Below, one piece after another: positions 41,390 to 50,371 of a DNA stretch of 64,000 nt. The first letter of the stretch is position 1. Every line of letters starts with the position of its first letter. This DNA is from PALSA-350 sp963834445 (GTDB taxonomy: Bacteria; Acidobacteriota; Terriglobia; Terriglobales; Acidobacteriaceae), in contig CAWIBU010000002.1 in NCBI GenBank assembly GCA_963834445.1, positions 992,001 through 1,056,000 of the forward strand, given 5' to 3'. The notes beneath the pieces are model-generated. The model did no database searches. It saw only the letters and a program-made list of their open reading frames with translations, and was not told the origin of the DNA. The position numbers and the translations under genes were made by a program.

Positions 41390-42666
41390 CGATTCAGCCG
41401 AAGACGACGCTCTACGTTCTGCTGCTTCTCTTTGTGGTGGGATGGGGCACGCAGACACTTAGCCTGTTTGACATCGGTCGCTACTCGTTCCCGTTGATTC
41501 TTTTTGTAGGCTTGCCTTTTTGCCTGCTCATCACTTATCGCTCATTGAGCTTTCTGGTGCTGCCGATCGCCTCGACGGTCTTTGCCATCGTGGTGGGCTT
41601 GCTGCAAGGCGTAGAAATCAACCACATCATTTCTCAAGCCACCCTGCAGACTTTGGCGATTGCGTTTGCTGCGGGCATAGCGGCTATCAACTGGCATAAA
41701 TACCGCGGCAGTCTGGAGCAGGTGGTCGTGCTGCTGGGTGTCCCGATCGTGGTTTACGGCTGCTACCAGATGCTGGCACGGGTCATGCATCTCCCCGGGG
41801 CGTTTCTGCCGGTGACCAACCAGCAGTACTACATCGATGGCGGCCTGCAGCGCGATTGGGATAAGGCAGAAGTCAGCCGTGCGTCGTCGGTCTTCTCGGA
41901 ACCTTCTGAACTCGGTTACTACTGCCTCTGGCTGTTTGTCATCGGGCTCTCGACGCAAAACAAGAAGATCCGCTGGCTGTCGATATCGTTGGCCGCCGTC
42001 GGAATTCTGGTGTCGCAGTCGCTCTCAGCAGTGCTAGGTGCAGTTGCCATCTTCCTCGCCTACTGCCTGGTCCAGGGCATGAGCAGGCAGCTTATTCGCC
42101 AGATGGTTGTGCTGGCCATCGCCTTCGGCATAGCGATTCTGGTGCTCAAGCCGCTTGCCCCTGCAGCCTTCGACAACTTCTCCCAGCGCATCGCAGAGGC
42201 CGCCTCGTTTGATGAACGTGCTGACTCGGGCAGGGTCGATCACCTGCCGGCCTGCATCGCGCTCATCAAAGCATCGCCGGTTTGGGGCTACGGCCTTTCC
42301 AGCATGGCCGCCTCCGGCACCGAGGGAGCAGACGTCACCACGGTGAACTACATCATGGTACTGATGGAGCGCGGCAGCGTGGGCGCGCTGCTGTTCTTCC
42401 TCCCTTGGTTTACCGTGGCCATCCGAGCCTGGTTGCTCCCGCGCCATGCTGAGGGAAGAACCTTCGCCTTCCTGCTGCTGGCGATGACGCTCTATTCGTT
42501 CAGCTCTTTCTCGCTTACTTATTTCTTGCCCTTCTGGCTGGCTCTCGGTGTCTCCGCCTCAGTCGTATTGCATACCCACGTCCAGACAGCTTATCGAAGA
42601 GCGCCCAAATCGGCTACCGATACATGGCCAGGCGCTATCCCCGCCAACATGGTAAGTCCGTGGTGA
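41386..42666 (+). CDS. O-antigen ligase/polymerase family protein (Wzy-like)
   Basis: A 426-residue polytopic membrane protein with about 11 hydrophobic segments. The long periplasmic loop (about 270-320) contains RIAEAASFDERADSGRVDHL and SPVWGYGLSSMAA, the region that carries the conserved Arg and Gly of Wzy/WaaL proteins, and SVFSEPSELGYYCLWLF is also typical. It probably polymerises lipid-linked repeat units in the periplasm. It begins within the stop codon of the preceding glycosyltransferase gene. Confidence 0.85.
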   Translation: MTIQPKTTLYVLLLLFVVGWGTQTLSLFDIGRYSFPLILFVGLPFCLLITYRSLSFLVLPIASTVFAIVVGLLQGVEINHIISQATLQTLAIAFAAGIAAINWHKYRGSLEQVVVLLGVPIVVYGCYQMLARVMHLPGAFLPVTNQQYYIDGGLQRDWDKAEVSRASSVFSEPSELGYYCLWLFVIGLSTQNKKIRWLSISLAAVGILVSQSLSAVLGAVAIFLAYCLVQGMSRQLIRQMVVLAIAFGIAILVLKPLAPAAFDNFSQRIAEAASFDERADSGRVDHLPACIALIKASPVWGYGLSSMAASGTEGADVTTVNYIMVLMERGSVGALLFFLPWFTVAIRAWLLPRHAEGRTFAFLLLAMTLYSFSSFSLTYFLPFWLALGVSASVVLHTHVQTAYRRAPKSATDTWPGAIPANMVSPW

Positions 42667-42728
42667 GCGCCGGCAGTGTCAGCGCAAGCAACGTTCGTCA
42701 GCAGCCACTCCCAAAGATAAAAGGACCT

Positions 42729-43886
42729 ATGTCAATGAATAAGCCACTCTCGAGGATTCGCAACCTGCAGGCCCTTCGCATATACGCTGCCATTCCTGTG
42801 ATCCTGTATCACACCAAATTCAGCCTGCCTGGGGTTCGCCCCATCGGTGTCTTCGGCGTGCATATGTTCTTTCTCTTAAGCGGCTACATCATGGCGTCGA
42901 TCTGTGACACAGACTCGACCGCCTTTGTACGGCGACGCCTGATCCGCATCATTCCGCTCTATTGGGTGCTCACCCTGATGCTGTACTCGGTTGCGTGGAA
43001 GTTTCCCAACCTTATGAACGCTACCCGGGCGCTCCCCTCCGAGTTGCTCAAGAGCCTCTTCTTCGTGCCCTTCCAAAAGAGTAACGGCCTCTATCAGCCG
43101 ATTCTTTTCGTGGGCTGGACAGTGAATTACGAAATGTTTTTTTACATGATGTTGTCGATCGCAGTCCTGATCAATAAGCGCAGGGCAGCCCTGTTGGGCG
43201 CATCGATCATGCTCACCGTCATGGCCGTGTGCTCGTTGTTTGCCGGCAGCAGTGCGATTGCCAGGTTCTACTCAGATACGGTTCTGCTGGAATGCATCCT
43301 GGGTCTCATCTCTTACTATTGTGTTCGTTACGCATCCACCCGCCTGACCCCGGCCATGAAGCCGGCGCTGCTGGCGTTGGCGATCGGCTCCCTGTTCGTA
43401 CTGCCCTCCATTGAAGAGTTTGGCGTGATGGCTCATCTGCCAGACACGCTTCGCTTTGGGCCGGCGTCCTTCATTTTGATTTGCAGTGTGTGCCTGCTGG
43501 CGTTTCTTGGCGCCGACATCAAAGCCGGTGTCCTTGTTCTCCTGGGCGACGCCAGCTACGTAATGTACCTGACTCATCCATATATTGAAATGTTTCTCGA
43601 TCGCGTGGTGGGTAAGTTCTTTCCCATTTTTCACGTCGATAAGCCCATCGGCTGCCTGATCGCGATGGCCTTTGTGCTGCCCCTTAGCGTGCTTCTCTAC
43701 CTCAAGATCGATAAGCCGTCGATTCGCTACCTCAATCGTGTTCTTTGTGGCCGCAAACGTGCTGACCCGTCCCTCACCGCCACGCCTGAGCCGATCCTGG
43801 TTGTGTCTGAGCCGGTCCTTGTCGCCACGCCCGCAGCGGTGATTACGCATGCAGGCGCGGCTATGCCGCAAGAAACACTCGCGTAA
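42729..43886 (+). CDS. Acyltransferase family 3 membrane protein
   Basis: A 385-residue membrane O-acyltransferase of the AT3 (OafA/ExoZ) type. LQALRIYAAIPVILYHTKF carries the catalytic-His motif in TM1, and GVHMFFLLSGYIMA the conserved FFxLSGY. RRRLIRIIPLYWVL (the R-x10-type Arg motif) and about ten hydrophobic segments follow, and the tail (about 345-385) is Pro/Val-rich and cytoplasmic. It should add acetyl, succinyl or a similar group to the exopolysaccharide sugars. AAAGGACCT precedes the ATG at 42729; the frame extends upstream without family similarity. Confidence 0.9.
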   Translation: MSMNKPLSRIRNLQALRIYAAIPVILYHTKFSLPGVRPIGVFGVHMFFLLSGYIMASICDTDSTAFVRRRLIRIIPLYWVLTLMLYSVAWKFPNLMNATRALPSELLKSLFFVPFQKSNGLYQPILFVGWTVNYEMFFYMMLSIAVLINKRRAALLGASIMLTVMAVCSLFAGSSAIARFYSDTVLLECILGLISYYCVRYASTRLTPAMKPALLALAIGSLFVLPSIEEFGVMAHLPDTLRFGPASFILICSVCLLAFLGADIKAGVLVLLGDASYVMYLTHPYIEMFLDRVVGKFFPIFHVDKPIGCLIAMAFVLPLSVLLYLKIDKPSIRYLNRVLCGRKRADPSLTATPEPILVVSEPVLVATPAAVITHAGAAMPQETLA

Positions 43887-43923
43887 CGCTTGCATTTGCA
43901 GTCAACGGAGCCCTGAGCCTTTT

Positions 43924-45432
43924 ATGAAGAAGTTTTTGCAGTTCTTCTCTTTCGCCGCCATGACCCAGGTCATCCTCCTGTTGAATCAGGTAGTCCTGCT
44001 GCCTATGCAGATCAGGTTATGGGGTAGTGCGGAGACTGCTTTGTGGTACGCCGCAATTGCCCTGGCCACAGTCACCACCGTTGCTGACTGTGGATTGCGG
44101 ACCGCTGGCCATGTGGAGCTTTTGCAGCTCGTGCGGGCAAAAGATCCAGCAGCGCAGGCGGAGTTTCGCCAGGTATGGGCATGGATCCGGCTGCTGGTGG
44201 TGAGCGTGACTGCACTTCTCCTGATGGGCGATCTGGCTTACGGTCACTGGCATGGCATGGGCGCGTGGCAACTGGGCCGGGCGCTGCTCACACTGGCCTA
44301 TGCAATGGAGACGGTGCTGATCATCCGCATTGTCTACCTGGATTCGTTGGGCGAATACAGCCGAGCCGAGTCCAGCTACTTTACCTTCGCTGCCGCGCGA
44401 CTGGTGCTGGCAGTGCCTGCGCTGTTGGTGTTCCGGATCCACTCCATCGGTCTGTGCTGGCTCTTTCTGGGCACCTCAGCCCTTGGCCTCGTACTGCAGG
44501 GATGGGTCTGCCATATACCCGAAGCGCTGCATCTCTTTGCACGCTTTCCCCGTCAGTGCTCTCCTCGTAAGCTGGCGCTGGTGCGCTACACCATGGCCGA
44601 ACCCTGTGGTAACTGGGTTCGCCTGAGCTTGCCGGTACTGGTGATCGCTGCCATTGCGCCGGCGACCGCGGTCACCACCTATGTCGCGCTGCGGGCCATC
44701 TATGGGGCCGCGCGCACCACCATTCAACAGGTTGCCCGGGTCGCTTCGGTCGAGGTGCTTCGCTTCCGCGCAGGCGGGCAAAAGGATGCGGCCGAGTCTC
44801 TACTCTCGCTGTTCATGCTGCTGGCGGCTTTTATCGGGACGGCGCTTGCCGGGCTGGTCGCCCTCGACAACCTGCGCTTGCTGAGTCTATGGCTGAAGCA
44901 TTTTGACCATGTACTGTTCCAGAACATCAATTTGTCGTTCGCCCTCACCAGCCCTTTCTATGCCTACCAGGTCATCGTGGCGCTCTCGTTCAGAATCGGT
45001 CAATTGGCCGTCATGGCGCGCCGGCAGTACGCCTATCTGGTCTATTCGAGTGTCTTTGCCGGCGCCGCTTTGCTCACCAGGTCGCTCCCCGTTTACCTGG
45101 GTCTCCTGGTCGTTGCCGAGATCACGCTCTCGCTATCGTTCATGGCGCGGCAAAACATCGGCGGCGCGCACGGCTTCAGTAGCAACGCGGGTTGGCGCGG
45201 GTTGACAGGTGCGTTCGCAGGCACATTGCTGGTCGCCGCTCTTTGGGCGACGGTGCGCTTCGCAGGCACAAATGTGTTTTCTCAAACTTCCCCAGCGGAT
45301 GCACTGCAAACGCTGTCTCTGTTGGTGGCGGCCCTGGGAGTGTTGCTGCTCTCTGGGTTGGCAGTGAATGCCGGTATGCTGCGCAGTCTGCGGATTGCCC
45401 TGCGCCGGCCGGTCAGCATCGTGAACGCATAA
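43924..45432 (+). CDS. Polysaccharide flippase (Wzx-like, MATE/MOP fold)
   Basis: A 502-residue membrane protein with about 12-14 transmembrane segments, starting MKKFLQFFSFAAMTQVILLL. The pattern (NQVVLLPMQIRLWGSAETAL, then ADCGLRTAG) resembles the start of Wzx-type exporters, where an early helix pair precedes a conserved D/G-rich loop. It is divergent from textbook Wzx, so the family call rests on topology and operon position between polymerase and glycosyltransferase genes. Its role would be to flip lipid-linked repeat units to the periplasm. Confidence 0.8.
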   Translation: MKKFLQFFSFAAMTQVILLLNQVVLLPMQIRLWGSAETALWYAAIALATVTTVADCGLRTAGHVELLQLVRAKDPAAQAEFRQVWAWIRLLVVSVTALLLMGDLAYGHWHGMGAWQLGRALLTLAYAMETVLIIRIVYLDSLGEYSRAESSYFTFAAARLVLAVPALLVFRIHSIGLCWLFLGTSALGLVLQGWVCHIPEALHLFARFPRQCSPRKLALVRYTMAEPCGNWVRLSLPVLVIAAIAPATAVTTYVALRAIYGAARTTIQQVARVASVEVLRFRAGGQKDAAESLLSLFMLLAAFIGTALAGLVALDNLRLLSLWLKHFDHVLFQNINLSFALTSPFYAYQVIVALSFRIGQLAVMARRQYAYLVYSSVFAGAALLTRSLPVYLGLLVVAEITLSLSFMARQNIGGAHGFSSNAGWRGLTGAFAGTLLVAALWATVRFAGTNVFSQTSPADALQTLSLLVAALGVLLLSGLAVNAGMLRSLRIALRRPVSIVNA

Positions 45433-45506
45433 CGAAGTGTGGAGTTTTACGTAGAGAGAGTAAGAAGCAGGGCGAGTTACCAAATCACTGTTGAGGAGAC
45501 GTACTG

Positions 45507-46820
45507 ATGCGCATTCTGGTCAATGACTATGCAGGCCACCCGTTCGAATTACAGTTGAGCCGTGAATTAGCGCGCCGGGGACATACGGTTTTGCACACTT
45601 ACTTCGCTGCTTTTCAAACCCCCAAGGGGAGCGTGGACGATGCTGCCAAAAGCCATCCCCTGCTCACCATCCAGCCCATCACGATCGGCCGGGAATTCTC
45701 CCAGCATTCCGCGCTTTCACGCCGGTCCGCGGACCACACCTACGGGCGCAAGCTTTGTCAACAGGTGTTTGATTTTGCGCCCGATGTCGTGATTTCCGCC
45801 AACACTCCGCTCGACGCGCAGAACCTGCTGCAGGCGGCGACCCATCAACAAGGCGCGAAATTCATCTTCTGGATGCAGGATTTGCTCAGTCTGGCCATCG
45901 AGTTTGTCCTGCAAAAGAAGGGCGTTCCTTTCTCCGCGCTGGCAGGAAAGATCTATTCGCGCCTGGAAAAGAAGCTGCTGCGCAAGAGTGATGGCATCGT
46001 CTGCATCGCGCCGGAGTTTCGTGACGGCCTGAGAAAGTGGGGCATCGAGGACGAAAAAATATTCGTCATTGAGAACTGGGCACCGCTTGATGAAATCTCG
46101 CCCCTCCCGCGGCAAACCGCGTTCTCCAAAGAGCATTACCTTGATGGAACCTTCTGCTTCATGTATTCCGGAACCCTGGGCATGAAGCATAAGCCGGAGC
46201 TGCTGTTGGAGCTGGCGCAGCACTTCGGCGACCGGTCTGATGTCATGACGGTGGTGATCGCGCAGGGGGCGGGCGCCGATTGGCTGCGCGAGAACGTTAA
46301 TAAGGCGCCCGTTAATTCGCTCATGATTCTTCCGTTCCAGCCCTATGAGCGCCATTCGGAAGTGCTCGCCAGCTCTGACGTATTAATCACCTTGCTTGAC
46401 TCAGACTGCGGCGCTTTCTCCGTACCCTCCAAGTTGCTTGCCTATATGTGTGCCTCGCGGCCCTTGCTGCTCGCGGCGCCCAAGGAAAATCTGGCCAGCA
46501 AGATTCTCACTCGGGCCGATGCCGGCGTGGCGACCTCAGCCAACACTGCCGACTTTCTTGCCGGAGCGAATCAGTTGCTCTCAGAGCGCGAGCGTTTGCA
46601 GGAGTACAGCGCCAACGGGCGTGCCTACGCAGAGAAAAACTTTTGCATTGAAAGCATATGCGATGAGTTTCTCAATGTGATCGCCTTCACCGTGGAAAGC
46701 AGGCAAAAGCAGGGAGTGGGTCTCGCGGAGGCCTACGAAACCGAAGCTGCGCCCACCGCGCAGTTCTATCGCAACCGGCCTCACGGCCGCGTAACCCACT
46801 CTGCTACGCAGATTCACTAA
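45507..46820 (+). CDS. Glycosyltransferase family 4 (WcaI-like)
   Basis: A 437-residue GT-B glycosyltransferase. The N-domain opens with MRILVNDYAGHPFELQLSRE, and FIFWMQDLLSLAIEFVLQKK is very like WcaI-type fucosyl or colanic-acid transferases. The C-domain has CFMYSGTLGMKHKPELLLEL and the E-x7-E-like donor region SVPSKLLAYMCASRPLLLA. Cytoplasmic, acting on the growing lipid-linked unit. It has its own GAGGAG ribosome-binding site before the ATG at 45507, and the epimerase that follows may supply its donor. Confidence 0.9.
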   Translation: MRILVNDYAGHPFELQLSRELARRGHTVLHTYFAAFQTPKGSVDDAAKSHPLLTIQPITIGREFSQHSALSRRSADHTYGRKLCQQVFDFAPDVVISANTPLDAQNLLQAATHQQGAKFIFWMQDLLSLAIEFVLQKKGVPFSALAGKIYSRLEKKLLRKSDGIVCIAPEFRDGLRKWGIEDEKIFVIENWAPLDEISPLPRQTAFSKEHYLDGTFCFMYSGTLGMKHKPELLLELAQHFGDRSDVMTVVIAQGAGADWLRENVNKAPVNSLMILPFQPYERHSEVLASSDVLITLLDSDCGAFSVPSKLLAYMCASRPLLLAAPKENLASKILTRADAGVATSANTADFLAGANQLLSERERLQEYSANGRAYAEKNFCIESICDEFLNVIAFTVESRQKQGVGLAEAYETEAAPTAQFYRNRPHGRVTHSATQIH

Positions 46821-46852
46821 ACGCACCCAACTTCACTAAGGAGAGCCATCAC

Positions 46853-47857
46853 ATGAAGTCACAAGAAACGGTAGTGGTTACGGGTGCCGCTGGATTTATC
46901 GGTCATCATTTGGTCACCTACCTCAAACAGCAGGGATATCGGGTACGTGGAGCTGATATCAAGTATCCGGAATATACCGATGTGGATGCGGATGAGTTCG
47001 AGATTGTCGACTTACGCCGCTGGGACAATTGCCTGCAGGTGACGCGCGGGGCAAGCGAAGTGTACGCCCTGGCTGCCGACATGGGCGGTATGGGCTTCAT
47101 CCAGAACCACCATGCCGAGATTCTCTATAACAACGCGTTGATCAACTTCCACACCCTGGAAGCGGCGCGTTGCAATGGAGTGAAGCGCTATCTGTATACC
47201 TCGTCGGCTTGTATCTATCCGGAGTACCGGCAGACGGAGACGCAGGTAACTCCGTTGAAGGAGAGCGATGCCTACCCGGCTGATCCGCAAGATGCGTACG
47301 GGTGGGAGAAGCTGATCACCGAGCGTCTCTGCAAACACTATCGCGAAGACTACAACATCGAAACCAGGATCGTGCGCTTCCACAACATCTTCGGCGAGCT
47401 GGGAACCTGGCGGGGTGGCCGCGAAAAAGCTCCGGCAGCGATCTGCCGCAAGATTGCCACGGCAAAGCTCACGGGCAATCGTGAGATTGAAATCTGGGGC
47501 GATGGTGAGCAGACCAGGTCGTTCTGCCACGTAGACGATTGCGTACAGGGCATTTACAAGCTGATGCGCTCTGACTTTGCCGAACCACTGAACCTGGGGC
47601 AGGACCGCATGGTCAGCATTAACCAGCTGGCCGACATCGTCGCCAAAATCGCCGGCGTATCCATTAGCAAGAGGCATATCCCCGGGCCGCAGGGCGTGCG
47701 CGGCCGCAACTCAGATAACACCCTGCTGCGCCAGGTTCTCGGCTGGGAACCGCAGATCTCGCTCGAGCAGGGCCTGCAACGTACTTATGAATGGATTGAA
47801 GACAAGCTGATTGAAGAAGGCGTGGCGCAGTCGGTCGAAACAGCACAAGCGGTGTAA
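46853..47857 (+). CDS. GDP-mannose 3,5-epimerase
   Basis: A 334-residue extended short-chain dehydrogenase closely resembling plant GDP-mannose 3,5-epimerase (GME). The nucleotide-binding loop is TGAAGFIGHHL. Diagnostic stretches are LAADMGGMGFIQ, SSACIYPE with the catalytic Cys (Cys120), YGWEK (Tyr149, Lys153), GTWRGGREKAPAAICRK (Lys192) and GPQGVRGRNSDN. These correspond to Cys145, Tyr174, Lys178 and Lys217 of the plant enzyme. It converts GDP-D-mannose to GDP-L-galactose and GDP-L-gulose. In this operon it most likely makes a donor for an L-galactose- or L-gulose-containing polymer. Confidence is high for the family, moderate for the end product. Confidence 0.93.
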   Translation: MKSQETVVVTGAAGFIGHHLVTYLKQQGYRVRGADIKYPEYTDVDADEFEIVDLRRWDNCLQVTRGASEVYALAADMGGMGFIQNHHAEILYNNALINFHTLEAARCNGVKRYLYTSSACIYPEYRQTETQVTPLKESDAYPADPQDAYGWEKLITERLCKHYREDYNIETRIVRFHNIFGELGTWRGGREKAPAAICRKIATAKLTGNREIEIWGDGEQTRSFCHVDDCVQGIYKLMRSDFAEPLNLGQDRMVSINQLADIVAKIAGVSISKRHIPGPQGVRGRNSDNTLLRQVLGWEPQISLEQGLQRTYEWIEDKLIEEGVAQSVETAQAV

Positions 47858-47936
47858 AGGTAACTCCCCCGGAGCAGTCCAGCGATTCACAGAGTCGGGA
47901 TGCGTTTTCAAGACGCAGGATCGGGAGGTTTCAACC

Positions 47937-48947
47937 ATGTTGCAGCGAGTGAACAAACCAAGGGTGCTGATTACCGGGGGCGGCGGCTTCGTAGGCTCCC
48001 ACGTGGCGGACTATTTTGTCGCCCAGGGCTGGGAAGTGATCGTGCTGGGGCACGGTTCGCGCCGGAAGAGTCCGCTGCTGAAAAGCGTACGCGTGGTCAA
48101 CGGGCGGGTCGGCGATCGCCGGCTTCTGGAAGAGATATTTTCCTCGGGCATCGATGGTGTCATTCACTCGGCGTGCAGCACAGTTCCGGGAACCTCGAAC
48201 GCTGACAAACTATTCGATGTGAATTCGAACCTGGTAGAGTCGCTCGAGCTGTTCGAGTGCTGTGTCCGATACAAGACGCCGAAGGTGGTGTTGGCTTCCT
48301 CCGGGGGCGCCATCTATGGCATTCCCAAACAGCTTCCTATCCCGGAAGAAAGTGCGACCAGCCCGATCTGCTCCTATGGCATCGTCAAGCTCGCGCTCGA
48401 AAAATACCTGGAGTTGTACCAGCATCTGCATGGGCTCAACTATGTTTCCCTGCGCATTTCCAATCCCTATGGTCCCCGCCAGGATCCGAATAAGAACCAG
48501 GGAGTCATTTCTGTATTCGCCGCCAAGATGCTGCAGCGCAAGCCGATCACGGTGTGGGGCAAGGGTGACACGGTCAGAGACTTCGTGCATGTTCGCGACA
48601 TTGCCCGGCTCTTTTATCTGGCCATGCTCTCTGATCAACAAGGTGTGTTTAACGCCGGCAGCGGAGTAGGTATCAGCATTAACGACCTGATTGTCATGAT
48701 GAGCGCGGAACTTGGCATCATCCCTGACATCATTCGTCTGGAGGCGCGCAGCTGCGATGTGCCCGCGACGGTGCTAAGTTGTCGCAAGGCGAAGCACGCC
48801 CTGGGATGGGTGCCACAGATCCCCATCGACGAAGGTATTCGAGAGGTAGGCGCATGGCTGTCAAATGGCATAATTCCGATTGCGCAGCCGCAACTTATTC
48901 CCCAACCTGCCTTGGTACCGGCAGCACTGATCGCGCAGATGGCTTAA
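47937..48947 (+). CDS. NAD-dependent sugar epimerase/dehydratase (GalE-like)
   Basis: A 336-residue extended SDR protein. The Rossmann loop is ITGGGGFVGSHVADYF, the catalytic Ser lies in LASSGGAIYG and the Tyr/Lys pair in CSYGIVKLALEKYLELY. NPYGPRQDPNKNQG and VWGKGDTVRDFVHVRDIARL are typical of UDP-glucose/UDP-GlcNAc 4-epimerase-like enzymes. The exact nucleotide sugar cannot be told. The C-terminal 25 residues (PQLIPQPALVPAALIAQ) are a Pro-rich extension. GGGAGG precedes the ATG at 47937. Confidence 0.88.
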   Translation: MLQRVNKPRVLITGGGGFVGSHVADYFVAQGWEVIVLGHGSRRKSPLLKSVRVVNGRVGDRRLLEEIFSSGIDGVIHSACSTVPGTSNADKLFDVNSNLVESLELFECCVRYKTPKVVLASSGGAIYGIPKQLPIPEESATSPICSYGIVKLALEKYLELYQHLHGLNYVSLRISNPYGPRQDPNKNQGVISVFAAKMLQRKPITVWGKGDTVRDFVHVRDIARLFYLAMLSDQQGVFNAGSGVGISINDLIVMMSAELGIIPDIIRLEARSCDVPATVLSCRKAKHALGWVPQIPIDEGIREVGAWLSNGIIPIAQPQLIPQPALVPAALIAQMA

Positions 48948-48962
48948 CAGGGGGAACTGGTG

Positions 48963-49700
48963 ATGCAGGAAACATGCTACGAAATGAAGCACCTCGATCG
49001 CACCTACCGGATCACGAGGCGCCTGCTGGATATCTTGCTCGGTGGCATGCTGTTGCTTCTGTCACTGCCGCTCATTCTGTTGGCCGCGTTGGCCATTCGA
49101 CTGGAGACGAAAGGCAACCCCTTCTTCCTGCAGCGCCGTATCGGGTTGGGAGGCAAGGCGTTTACCATCGTGAAACTGCGGGGCATGTACATCGATGCCC
49201 GCGTACGCTTTGCCGAACTCTATGACTACAGCCGCCATGGAAGCTTGCATTTTCACTTTCATTCCCGGCAGGACCCGCGGGTGACCAGGGTGGGCGCGTT
49301 TGTTCGCCGCACCAGTATTGATGAGTTGCCTAATTTTCTGAATGTCGTTCTGGGGCAGATGACTTTGGTCGGTCCGCGCCCTGAGGTACCTGAAATGCTC
49401 GACCTGTATGGGAACTATAAGGTCGCTTATCTCTCGATCAAGCCAGGGGTGACGTGTATTTCAAAGATATCCGGTCGCGACAGCTTGTCCAAGCAGGAGT
49501 CGATTGAGATGGACCTGGGGTATCTCGACACCATGAGCACGCAGGCGGATATATCGATTTTGTGGAAGACCCTGCAGGGCGTTCTGCTGCGTAAGAACGT
49601 TTATGACGGCAAGTCCACGGGGGAACCGCCAAAGCATGAGAGCAACATCCTGCTGCACTCTTCCACTGCGCAGGAGCAAACAGAGGCTGGGATTTCATGA
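48963..49700 (+). CDS. Undecaprenyl-phosphate sugar-1-phosphate transferase
   Basis: A 245-residue small-type polyisoprenyl-phosphate hexose-1-phosphate transferase. It has a single reentrant membrane helix (about 22-48, ILLGGMLLLLSLPLILLAAL) followed by the catalytic domain: GNPFFLQRRIGLGGKAFTIV, then KLRGMY, and RTSIDELPNFLNVVLGQMTL with GPRPEVPEM, which carries the catalytic Asp-Glu. It starts exopolysaccharide repeat-unit assembly by attaching the first sugar phosphate to undecaprenyl phosphate. The sugar could be glucose, galactose or an N-acetylated sugar. Its stop overlaps the thymidylate kinase ATG (ATGA). Confidence 0.92.
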   Translation: MQETCYEMKHLDRTYRITRRLLDILLGGMLLLLSLPLILLAALAIRLETKGNPFFLQRRIGLGGKAFTIVKLRGMYIDARVRFAELYDYSRHGSLHFHFHSRQDPRVTRVGAFVRRTSIDELPNFLNVVLGQMTLVGPRPEVPEMLDLYGNYKVAYLSIKPGVTCISKISGRDSLSKQESIEMDLGYLDTMSTQADISILWKTLQGVLLRKNVYDGKSTGEPPKHESNILLHSSTAQEQTEAGIS

Positions 49701-50371
49701 CCGAGCCGAAGCGGGGAAAATTCATCAGTTTCGAAGGCCTGGATGGATCGGGCAAGAGTACCCAGATTGTCAGGTTGGCTGCGGTCTTGTGGGCTTTTGG
49801 CGTAGAGGTTGTGCTCACCCGAGAACCCGGCGGGACGGCTCTCGGCGATAAGCTGCGCGAGCTTCTGCTCGATATGAACTCGCGAGGGATGCATGCTACC
49901 GCGGAGCTAGCGCTGCTGTTTGCCTCGCGCGCGCAGCTGGTCGCCGAGGTCATTGAGCCGGCGCTCGCCGCTGGTGCCTGGGTTTTATGCGATCGCTTTG
50001 TGGATTCGAGCGAGGCCTATCAAGGCGGGGGGAGGGGACTGGGCAGTGAGATGGTGCTGGCTATGCATCATGCCTTGCTGGGCGGGCTGATGCCCGACCT
50101 CACCATACTGCTCGACCATGATGTTGCCGAGAGTGTTGCCCGGGCACGCGCCAGAAGTATGGCGGAAGAGGGTAAAGAGAGTCGTTTCGAAGAAGAGGGG
50201 CAGCTTTTCTTCGAGCGTGTACAACAGGCATTTCGTAAGATCGCCGCTCGCGAGCCGCAGCGTGTCTTTGTCGCAGATGCCAGGCGGCCGGTTGAGGAAA
50301 TCCACGAAGACATCGTGGCCGAAGTCTCGCGCCGTCTGCTTCCAGTCTTCGCTGGTAGCTCCATCCGGTAA
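49697..50371 (+). CDS. tmk: Thymidylate kinase
   Basis: A 224-residue dTMP kinase. The P-loop is FEGLDGSGKST, VVLTREPGGTALGDKLREL is the dTMP-binding region, and CDRFVDSSEAYQGGGRGLG is the DR-x-x-x-S-x-x-A-Y-Q-G block (usually DRY, here DRF). RARARSMAEEGKESRFE forms the LID with its arginines. It phosphorylates dTMP to dTDP. It is translationally coupled to the last exopolysaccharide gene, a location that could simply be operon hitch-hiking or could support dTDP-sugar supply. Whether the genome has another copy cannot be seen. Confidence 0.92.
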   Translation: MTEPKRGKFISFEGLDGSGKSTQIVRLAAVLWAFGVEVVLTREPGGTALGDKLRELLLDMNSRGMHATAELALLFASRAQLVAEVIEPALAAGAWVLCDRFVDSSEAYQGGGRGLGSEMVLAMHHALLGGLMPDLTILLDHDVAESVARARARSMAEEGKESRFEEEGQLFFERVQQAFRKIAAREPQRVFVADARRPVEEIHEDIVAEVSRRLLPVFAGSSIR

